A model generated the notes under the pieces. That model searched no databases and was not told the origin of the DNA. It worked only from the letters and a program-made list of their open reading frames with translations. A program made the translations under genes and the position numbers. Shown piece by piece: positions 57,718 to 64,000 of a stretch of DNA of 64,000 nucleotides. Each line of letters opens with the position of its first letter. Position 1 is the stretch's first letter. The DNA is taken from NCBI GenBank assembly GCA_937966555.1, contig CALCLY010000025.1, forward strand, positions 1 to 64,000, in the 5' to 3' direction. The stretch comes from CALCLY01 sp900552775. GTDB lineage: Bacteria; Bacillota; Clostridia; UMGS1883; UMGS1540.

Positions 57718-58664
57718 AAGAATTGGATATTTTGGTTGCGACGGTGGCGGCTTTTGTTGTTGCCGCTATTTTGGGCAGATTTACAATACCGCTGCTGCAC
57801 AGACTTAAATTCGGGCAGAGCATAAGAGAGGAAGGTCCTTCGTGGCACCGAAAAAAAAGCGGTACTCCGACAATGGGCGGAATTATATTTATAATAGCTG
57901 TAACAATTGCCGTGTTTTTAACATCTGTGACAACACAAAGTCTTGCGGTGCTTTGCACGGCTCTCGGATTCGGGCTTATCGGTTTTGCGGATGACTATAT
58001 CAAAATCGCAAAGAAAAGGAATCTGGGTCTTACGGCAAAGCAAAAAATGGCTGCGCAGATTCTTGTTGCCGCAGCGTTTGCGCTTTTCATGATGCAGGCG
58101 GGGAAAAATGCTCTTCTGCACATTCCCTTTACGGATATTGACATAGATCTCGGCTATTGGTTTATCCCTGTTTCGATTTTTGTGACGGTCGGAATGGTAA
58201 ATTCCGTAAATCTTACGGACGGTCTTGACGGACTTGCTTCTTTTATAAGCACGGTTGTATCGATATTTTTTGCCGTTGCGGCAAAAAAGTACGGTTTTTC
58301 GTCAATTGCGGTTGTCTGCTCGGCGCTTGCCGGCGGACTTGTCGGTTTTCTTATATATAACATATACCCCGCAAAAGTTTTTATGGGTGACACGGGAAGC
58401 CTTTTTATAGGAGGTCTTCTTTCGGCGGCTGCGGTATATATGGGACTCGATATCGTGTTCTTTATTGCAGGGGGTATATTTGTCTGCGAAACGCTTTCGG
58501 TAATTTTGCAGGTGACGTCATATAAACTTACGGGTAAAAGAATTTTTAAAATGAGCCCGATTCACCATCATTTTGAAATGCTTGGATTTTCGGAAACAAA
58601 AATTGTGGCGCTATTTACATTTGTTACAATACTTTTGTGTGTTGCGGCATATTTTGCGCTTTAA
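57714..58664 (+). CDS. mraY: Phospho-N-acetylmuramoyl-pentapeptide-transferase
   Basis: Transfers phospho-MurNAc-pentapeptide to undecaprenyl phosphate, making lipid I. The 316-residue membrane protein has about ten helices and the family motifs EEGPSWHRKKSGTPTMGGIIFI near 36, FADDYIKIAKKRNLGLTAKQK near 90 (Asp-Asp), VNSVNLTDGLDGLAS near 160, AKVFMGDTGSLFIGG near 220 and MSPIHHHFEMLGFSETKIV near 282. The GTG start at 57714 overlaps the murF stop (GTGA); a TTG at 57723 behind GGGGTGA is a good alternative. It is followed by the SEDS gene, without murD. Confidence 0.95.
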   Translation: MKELDILVATVAAFVVAAILGRFTIPLLHRLKFGQSIREEGPSWHRKKSGTPTMGGIIFIIAVTIAVFLTSVTTQSLAVLCTALGFGLIGFADDYIKIAKKRNLGLTAKQKMAAQILVAAAFALFMMQAGKNALLHIPFTDIDIDLGYWFIPVSIFVTVGMVNSVNLTDGLDGLASFISTVVSIFFAVAAKKYGFSSIAVVCSALAGGLVGFLIYNIYPAKVFMGDTGSLFIGGLLSAAAVYMGLDIVFFIAGGIFVCETLSVILQVTSYKLTGKRIFKMSPIHHHFEMLGFSETKIVALFTFVTILLCVAAYFAL

Positions 58665-58723
58665 GTTTTTCGCATACCCGCGGCGGAAACTGAAAATTAC
58701 GGCGGGAGGAAAGGCTGTAAAAA

Positions 58724-59875
58724 ATGGCAAGAAAACGCAGAACAAAAACTGCAGGGGGCGGAATCGACATATCGCTTTTCATCACACTTATGATAATGCT
58801 TGCCTTCGGACTTATAATGGTGTTCAGCGCATCTGCTCCTTCGGCATTTTATGAAGAGGGAAATCAGCTTTATTACATAAAAAAGCAGCTTGTCTGGACG
58901 GCTATAGGTCTCGTGGCTATGTTTTTAATATCAAATGTAAATTACAAAATTGTTAAGAAATATGCGGGACTTTTCTGTGCCGCGGCATTTGTTTTAATGG
59001 TGCTCGTTATCCTCATGGGTGTTACGGGCGGCGGAGCACAGAGATGGATAAAAATTGGAGGAGTAACGCTTCAGCCGTCGGAAATTGCAAAATTTGCACT
59101 TATTCTGCTTTTTGCAAAAAAACTTTCCGAACAGCCGCAAAAACGCCTGAGACATTTTTCGGGAGGACTTACACCGTATCTTTTTTTAATAGCGGTTTTC
59201 TGCGGAGCGATGGTTTTGCAGGATCACCTGAGCGCCGCTATAATTACCGCGGCAACGCTTATTGTTATGCTTGCGGTTGCCGGTGCGGATTTAAAACAGC
59301 TTTTTGTGCTGATGATAGTTGGTGTTGCAATCGCAATTCCGCTTGTATTTTTTGAAGGTTACCGCGCAAACAGAATCAAAGCGTATCTCGATCCTTTTGC
59401 TTATAAGGACAGCATAGGCTGGCAGATTGTTGAGGGTCTTTATGCCATAGGCTCCGGAGGTATTTTCGGAAGAGGACTCGGGCAGAGCAGACAGAAGTTT
59501 CTGTATGTTCCGGAGGCACATAATGACTATATTTATGCGATACTCTGTGAAGAACTCGGGCTTATGGGCGCAATAATAGTGATGGTGCTGTTTGCGGTTT
59601 TCATAACAAGATGTATAAAAATTGCACTTGCGGCTCCGGATAAATTTTCAAGTCTTTCGGTATTCGGCATCACAACGCTTATAGGGTTTCAGTACATAAT
59701 AAACATAGGAGTTGTAACGGGAGTTATCCCGAATACAGGTATGCAGCTGCCGTTTTTCAGCGCCGGAGGCTCGTCGCTTGTATTTATGCTTGCGGCTATG
59801 GGATTTGTGTTTAATGTATCGCGTTATGTAAAGAAGGAAGAAGAAATTCCGAAAGGAGAACTGAACGCTTTATGA
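58724..59875 (+). CDS. SEDS-family glycosyltransferase FtsW/SpoVE
   Basis: Lipid II polymerase that works with the PBP encoded upstream, in septation or spore cortex synthesis. The 383-residue protein has about ten helices, MVFSASAPSAFYEEGNQLYYIKKQ near 28, GGAQRWIKIGGVTLQPSEIAKFALILLFAKKL near 105, LQDHLSAAIITAATL near 165, the GIFGRGLGQSRQKFLYVPEAHNDYIYAILCEELG segment near 247, and TGMQLPFFSAGGSSLVFML near 342. A basic N terminus ARKRRTKTAGGG precedes the first helix. GGGAGG precedes the ATG. It overlaps murG by 4 nt (ATGA). Confidence 0.93.
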   Translation: MARKRRTKTAGGGIDISLFITLMIMLAFGLIMVFSASAPSAFYEEGNQLYYIKKQLVWTAIGLVAMFLISNVNYKIVKKYAGLFCAAAFVLMVLVILMGVTGGGAQRWIKIGGVTLQPSEIAKFALILLFAKKLSEQPQKRLRHFSGGLTPYLFLIAVFCGAMVLQDHLSAAIITAATLIVMLAVAGADLKQLFVLMIVGVAIAIPLVFFEGYRANRIKAYLDPFAYKDSIGWQIVEGLYAIGSGGIFGRGLGQSRQKFLYVPEAHNDYIYAILCEELGLMGAIIVMVLFAVFITRCIKIALAAPDKFSSLSVFGITTLIGFQYIINIGVVTGVIPNTGMQLPFFSAGGSSLVFMLAAMGFVFNVSRYVKKEEEIPKGELNAL

Positions 59876-60948
59876 GGGCAATAATCAGCGGCGGAGGAAC
59901 TGCGGGTCATATAAATCCTGCAATCGCCATTGCAGGAAAAATAAAGAAAACAGACAGAAAATCCGAAATCCTGTTTGTCGGAACCGAACACGGGCTTGAA
60001 AAAAAGCTTGTTCCGAAAGCAGGGTATAAAATAAAATATATAGATGTGCGCGGACTTAAGAGAAGGCTGACGGCGGAGAATATTAAAATACTCGGCATGG
60101 CATTTCGCGCGTACAAAGATTCTTTGAAAATCATTGACGAGTTTAAACCCGATATCGTTATAGGAACAGGGGGGTATGTCTGTGCTCCCGTGCTTTATGC
60201 TGCGTGCAGAAGAAAAATTCCGACGCTGCTGCATGAGCAGAATGTTCCGCCGGGACTTGCTGTAAAGCTTATGGCACCGCGAGTTGATGTTACCGCGATA
60301 AGTTTTGAGGAAACACGCGGACTTTTGAAAAAAGCAAAACGCATTGAACTGTGCGGAAATCCAATACGTGACGGTATATTGAAAATCAAACCGCAAAAAA
60401 CGGAAAGACCTCAGGTTATGGTAAGCGGAGGAAGTTTGGGCGCCGGAAAAATAAACGAAGCGCTTCTGGAGCTTTTAACGCTTGACGGGCAGGATTATTA
60501 TGATATATGCGCCGCAACGGGCGAAAGATATTACGACGATTTTATGCGTGAGCTTTCAAAACGTGCCGTAAGCCTTGACAAGCATAAAAAGATAGTGCCG
60601 TATATACATAATATGGACGAGGTGCTTGCGTCTTCAGCTCTTGCGGTGACGCGTGCCGGTGCAATAACCGTAAGCGAGCTTTGCGCCATAGGAAAACCGG
60701 CAATTTTAATTCCGAGCCCGAATGTGGCACACGACCATCAGCGCACAAATGCGCGCTTTATGGAGAAAAACGGTGCGGCGGTTGTAATAGAAGAAAAAGA
60801 TTTGAGCGGAGTGCGGCTTGCGGAAGTTATAGATGATTTGCTGCATGACAAAGAGAGGCTCCGCAAAATGAGCGTCAGCGGCAGTGAAATCGGAATACGC
60901 AATGCAACCGACTCCATATACGCGCTCATAGAAGAACTGCTGGCGTAA
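59872..60948 (+). CDS. murG: UDP-GlcNAc--lipid I GlcNAc transferase MurG
   Basis: Adds GlcNAc to lipid I at the inner membrane face, giving lipid II. The 358-residue GT28 enzyme has the N-terminal glycine loop ISGGGTAGHINPAIAIAGKI, PDIVIGTGGYVCAPVLYAA near 92, LLHEQNVPPGLA near 118, the second G loop MVSGGSLGAGKIN near 184 and the donor-binding VTRAGAITVSELCAIGKPAILIPSPNVAHDHQRTNA near 262. Its ATG lies inside the stop of the upstream SEDS gene. Confidence 0.96.
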   Translation: MRAIISGGGTAGHINPAIAIAGKIKKTDRKSEILFVGTEHGLEKKLVPKAGYKIKYIDVRGLKRRLTAENIKILGMAFRAYKDSLKIIDEFKPDIVIGTGGYVCAPVLYAACRRKIPTLLHEQNVPPGLAVKLMAPRVDVTAISFEETRGLLKKAKRIELCGNPIRDGILKIKPQKTERPQVMVSGGSLGAGKINEALLELLTLDGQDYYDICAATGERYYDDFMRELSKRAVSLDKHKKIVPYIHNMDEVLASSALAVTRAGAITVSELCAIGKPAILIPSPNVAHDHQRTNARFMEKNGAAVVIEEKDLSGVRLAEVIDDLLHDKERLRKMSVSGSEIGIRNATDSIYALIEELLA

Positions 60949-60992
60949 CAACAAGACAAAAGCTGCATATATTGGTTGGTGGAGGTGTAAAT

Positions 60993-62249
60993 GTGTGCAG
61001 GCTTAAAATAAACGGAGGCAGAAAACTATCGGGCAGTATTGCCGTACAGGGAGCTAAAAATTCCGTGTTGCCGATTCTCGCCGCAACGGTGCTGTGTGAC
61101 GGTGTAAGCGTTATTCACGGCTGCCCGGCGCTTCTTGATGTGGATTCGGCGGCAGAAATATTAAAATATACGGGCTGCAAGGTGAAAAGAGAAGGAAATA
61201 CCGTAACTGTGGACGCTTCAAACGTTTTGCCGTGCGAATTTCCTGCATCGCTTATGCATAGAATGCGCTCGTCAATCACATTTTTGGGTGCGCTTACGGC
61301 GCGCTGCAAAAGAATTAAAATGAGCTCCCCCGGAGGATGTGAGCTGGGTCCGAGACCTATCGACTTACATATAAAAGGGCTCCGGGAGCTTAATATAAAA
61401 ACCGAGGAATACGGAGGATTTATCGAAACCGCGGCAGACGATATTCTCGGAAATGATATACATCTCGATTTTCCAAGCGTCGGCGCAACCGAAAATATTA
61501 TGCTTGCTGCCGTGCTTGCAAAAGGAAAAACGACAATAAACAATGCCGCAAAAGAGCCCGAAATATGGGATTTGCAGTGCTTTTTAAAAAAGATGGGCGC
61601 GAAAATCTCGGGTGCCGGCACGGACAGAATAGAAATTGAAGGCGTAAAAAAACTGGGCGGCGCCGAACACACCGTAATTCCGGACAGAATTGTGGCTTCA
61701 ACATATCTTTGTGCCGCGGCAATGTGCGGCGGAAAGATAGAACTCCGAAATATTGAACCGCTTCACATAAACTCTGTTTTATCCGTTTTGAAACAGACGG
61801 GAACGCCGGTAACCGTAAACGGAAAATCCGTGTTGCTTGAATCTCCTGAACGGCTTTCCTGCGTTGATATGATACGCACCATGCCTTATCCCGGTTTTCC
61901 CACAGACGCGCAGGCGGCAGCTTCTGTCATGCTTTCCGTTGCGGACGGCACGAGCGTTATTCTGGAAAATATATTTGAAAACAGATTTAAGCATTTGGGT
62001 GAGCTCGGCAAAATGGGAGCCGATATAAAAATGAGCGGCAAAGTTGCGGTTATACGCGGTGTAAAAGAACTTTACGGAGCAAGTGTAAGCGCCATGGAGC
62101 TTCGCGGCGGAGCGGCGCTTGTATGTGCCGGATGCCGTGCACACGGAGAAACACAGGTGCTTGACATAGAGCATATTGAGAGAGGTTATGCCGATATTGC
62201 GGCGGATTTGTCCGCTCTCGGCGCAGATATTTGCAGAATCGGACAATAA
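60993..62249 (+). CDS. murA: UDP-N-acetylglucosamine 1-carboxyvinyltransferase
   Basis: Catalyses the first step of peptidoglycan precursor synthesis, adding enolpyruvate to UDP-GlcNAc. The 418-residue EPSP-synthase-fold enzyme has IAVQGAKNSVLPILAA near 17, MRSSITFLGAL near 91, the catalytic Cys116 in SSPGGCELGPRPIDLHIKG (so fosfomycin-sensitive by this residue), and FPTDAQAAASVMLSVADGTSVILENIFENRFKHLGEL near 306. I chose GTG at 60993, 7 nt after GGAGG; a TTG at 60972 would add seven residues and overlap the ribosome binding site. Position between murG and divIB is common in Bacillota. Confidence 0.95.
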   Translation: MCRLKINGGRKLSGSIAVQGAKNSVLPILAATVLCDGVSVIHGCPALLDVDSAAEILKYTGCKVKREGNTVTVDASNVLPCEFPASLMHRMRSSITFLGALTARCKRIKMSSPGGCELGPRPIDLHIKGLRELNIKTEEYGGFIETAADDILGNDIHLDFPSVGATENIMLAAVLAKGKTTINNAAKEPEIWDLQCFLKKMGAKISGAGTDRIEIEGVKKLGGAEHTVIPDRIVASTYLCAAAMCGGKIELRNIEPLHINSVLSVLKQTGTPVTVNGKSVLLESPERLSCVDMIRTMPYPGFPTDAQAAASVMLSVADGTSVILENIFENRFKHLGELGKMGADIKMSGKVAVIRGVKELYGASVSAMELRGGAALVCAGCRAHGETQVLDIEHIERGYADIAADLSALGADICRIGQ

Positions 62250-62340
62250 GATATTTATAAATTGCCCGCGCAGGGGGAATCGCAGAAAAAACAATGCGCG
62301 GGCGGTTTATGGATTGTGATATAGAAAAAAGGAGGTCAGT

Positions 62341-63069
62341 ATGGCACGGCGCAGAAAGAAAAAAAGAAAAATAAATTTAAAAGTTCTTATAGCTTTAATA
62401 ATAATCATCGGCGTGACGACCGGATTGCTGACGGCTCCGATATTTAATATTTCAAAAATATCAGTAAGCGGCATTGAGCGCCTTACTGAGGAACAGGTGA
62501 TAAGTGTTTCGGGAATAGGACTCGGCAAAAACATTTTCAGGACAAGCATAGGCAGGGCAAGAAAGAAAATAATGTCTCAGCCGATGGTTGAAAATGTGAA
62601 GATATTAAGAAAATTTCCGGCGCGTATAGAAATATCGGTTGAGGAAAGAAAGCTTTTTGCATACGTGCCGTTCGGAGATGTTTATTACGGAATAGACAAA
62701 AACTGTACTGTGATTGAAACTGTTACTGAATGCGCGGAAGACAGCCCGAAGCTTACGGGGCTTTATACTCTTGAAGCGCCCGAAGGCGGCGAAATAAAAT
62801 TTCAAAACGACGGCGAAACCGAGCTTGTCAAAAAAATTGCGGGGGCGCTTTACGAAAACGGTATGGGAGACGTGATTTCCGAGCTCAATCTTCAGAATAC
62901 GGTAAACATTATGCTGGTTACAAAATCGGGTCTGATTGTACAGCTTGCGGATGACAGCGAGCTTGACTACAAAATTAAGCTGATGAAAAATATAATGGAC
63001 CGCGGCTATACGTGGGGAGTTTTTGACGTAAGCAACCCTGCCGTTCCCACATATAGGAAGAATATGTAG
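62341..63069 (+). CDS. divIB: Cell division protein FtsQ/DivIB
   Basis: A bitopic divisome protein that recruits and stabilises FtsL and FtsB-type partners. The 242-residue protein has a very basic N terminus (ARRRKKKRKI), one membrane helix (VLIALIIIIGVTTGLLTAP), the POTRA domain (IFNISKISVSGIERLTEEQVISVSGIGLGKNIF) and a beta domain (VEERKLFAYVPFGDVYYGIDKNCTVIE; YDVSNPAVPTY-like end). AGGAGG precedes the ATG. It lies between murA and ftsZ; ftsA is absent, as often in Clostridia. Confidence 0.93.
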   Translation: MARRRKKKRKINLKVLIALIIIIGVTTGLLTAPIFNISKISVSGIERLTEEQVISVSGIGLGKNIFRTSIGRARKKIMSQPMVENVKILRKFPARIEISVEERKLFAYVPFGDVYYGIDKNCTVIETVTECAEDSPKLTGLYTLEAPEGGEIKFQNDGETELVKKIAGALYENGMGDVISELNLQNTVNIMLVTKSGLIVQLADDSELDYKIKLMKNIMDRGYTWGVFDVSNPAVPTYRKNM

Positions 63070-63140
63070 GTATTTTATGCAGATTTTAGGAGGTAATTGT
63101 AAATTTTTTTAAAAAAAATTAAAAAATTTGCACTTTTCTC

Positions 63141-63169
63141 TTGAAAAAAATCCTAAAAGGATATACAAT
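63141..63169 (+). promoter_or_regulatory. Promoter for ftsZ
   Basis: TTGAAA, 17 nt, TACAAT. Its spacer holds a small inverted repeat ATCCT-AAA-AGGAT (63150-63162), which might be a binding site. It lies 40 nt upstream of ftsZ and shows that ftsZ can be expressed apart from the cluster. Confidence 0.7.
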
Positions 63170-63208
63170 ATATAATAAGTAATCGAAAATGACGAAGGAG
63201 GAGTAAAG

Positions 63209-64000
63209 GTGGCAAACGAATATGCAAATTATATTCAGGTAATAAAGGTCATCGGTGTAGGCGGCGGCGGTTCAAATGCTGTTAACAGAATGGTAGACGC
63301 ACAGGTAGAAGGCGTTGAATTTGTTGTTGTTAATACGGACAAGCAGGCTTTGGAGCTTTCCAAGGCAAAAACAAAAATTCAGATAGGCGAAAAAATCACA
63401 AGGGGTATGGGCGCAGGAGCAAATCCCGAGGTTGGAAGAAAAGCTGCGGAAGAAAGCCGCGGCGAAATAGAAAAAGCTGTTAAGGATGCCAATATGGTTT
63501 TCGTAACGGCAGGCATGGGCGGCGGTACAGGTACCGGCGCGGCTCCCGTTGTTGCTGATATTGCAAAACAGATGGGAATACTTACAGTAGGTATAGTAAC
63601 AAAGCCGTTTGCTTTTGAGGGCAGACGCCGTATGACACAGGCGGAATCCGGTATATCCGCACTTACGGAGTGTGTTGATACAATAATCGTAATCCCCAAT
63701 GACAGACTTCTTACAATAAGCAGTGCAAAAACACTCTTTACGGAAGCATTTAAAATGGCGGACGAAAGTCTTCGCCAGGGTGTTCAGGGTGTATCCGACC
63801 TGATTTACAGACCGGGCACAATAAACGTTGACTTTGCAGACGTTACGTCCATCATGAAAGACGCCGGTCTTGCTCATATGGGCATAGGCCGTGCGAAGGG
63901 TGACAACAGAGCTGAAGAGGCTGCAAGAATAGCAATCGAAAGCCCGCTTCTTGAAACATCTATAGACGGTGCTACGGGTGTTCTTATAAACATTACGGGC
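63209..64000 (+). CDS. ftsZ: Cell division protein FtsZ (truncated by the window edge)
   Basis: The tubulin-like GTPase that forms the division ring. The 264 codons in the window read without a stop to the last base. The sequence starts MANEYANYIQVIKVIGVGGGG with SNAVNRM. The GTP tubulin signature is GMGGGTGTGAAPVVADIAKQ near 107, followed by GIVTKPFAFEGRRRM, the IIVIPNDRLL segment near 165, the synergy-loop precursor FKMADESLRQGVQGVSDLI, and the catalytic T7 region NVDFADVTSIMKDAG near 207. The start is GTG at 63209 behind GAAGGAGGAG. The C-terminal tail lies outside the window. Confidence 0.97.
   Translation, partial: MANEYANYIQVIKVIGVGGGGSNAVNRMVDAQVEGVEFVVVNTDKQALELSKAKTKIQIGEKITRGMGAGANPEVGRKAAEESRGEIEKAVKDANMVFVTAGMGGGTGTGAAPVVADIAKQMGILTVGIVTKPFAFEGRRRMTQAESGISALTECVDTIIVIPNDRLLTISSAKTLFTEAFKMADESLRQGVQGVSDLIYRPGTINVDFADVTSIMKDAGLAHMGIGRAKGDNRAEEAARIAIESPLLETSIDGATGVLINITG

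Overview
The window is chromosomal DNA from a spore-forming anaerobic member of the Clostridia (Bacillota). The evidence is a Spo0A gene, the sporulation and germination genes spoIVB, ypeB and a SpoVD/SpoVE pair, the [FeFe]-hydrogenase maturases HydF and HydG, a Phe T-box, a class A RNase P RNA and many strong SigA-type promoters (TTGACA or TTGAAA, 17 nt, TATAAT-like). The species cannot be fixed from sequence alone. Pectin-oligomer genes and SLH-anchored surface proteins would fit a gut pectin user, but that is inference. No IS transposase, prophage or CRISPR array was seen. The novelty lies in odd proteins, RNA leaders and small intergenic repeats.

Layout. 1-330: a mosaic of repeats. 330-8286 (minus): DUF2232-rplI-dnaB-tilS-hpt-ftsH-M18 aminopeptidase. 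8431-12021 (plus): GT4 glycosyltransferase, CBM9-like protein, QueT-like transporter, MATE exporter. 12074-15658 (minus): tRNA-Pro(CGG), hydF, hydG, a TM1266-type regulator with a Cys-rich leader peptide, and rnpB. 15824-18960 (plus): rplS, lepB, rbgA, rodA. 19051-24482 (plus): PPTase, XRE-cupin regulator with an acyl-CoA synthetase, CDF transporter, an orphan gene, greA. 24565-29814: GT2, L,D-transpeptidase (minus), AI-2E-type membrane protein, spoIVB, citrate synthase. 29815-30854: repeat-rich DNA around yhbY, with a gene remnant. 30855-39858: GH4 alpha-galacturonidase-like enzyme, ypeB, metQ-metN-metI, a LacI regulator, and GH28/beta-helix genes. 39935-44196: DUF1836 gene, then T-box-pheS-pheT. 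44221-44529: a MITE-like element. 44548-49435 (minus): a large SLH/DUF4430 surface protein behind a cobalamin riboswitch. 49708-50496: spo0A. 50717-64000: the division and cell-wall (dcw) cluster mraZ-rsmH-ftsL-spoVD-murE-murF-mraY-ftsW/spoVE-murG-murA-divIB-ftsZ (ftsZ runs off the window; no murD).

Most notable observations. (1) The NlpA/MetQ lipoprotein at 33964 is circularly permuted: the usual C-terminal half follows the lipobox and the usual N-terminal half ends the protein. (2) A cobalamin riboswitch with its own terminator controls an SLH-anchored protein carrying a DUF4430 (transcobalamin C-terminal-like) domain, suggesting a surface B12-capture protein. (3) A 17-codon, three-Cys leader peptide, with its own Shine-Dalgarno inside a hairpin, precedes the hydrogenase-maturation operon. 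(4) The spo0A leader can fold into mutually exclusive structures. (5) Several families of structured intergenic repeats are present, one with compensatory base changes between copies.
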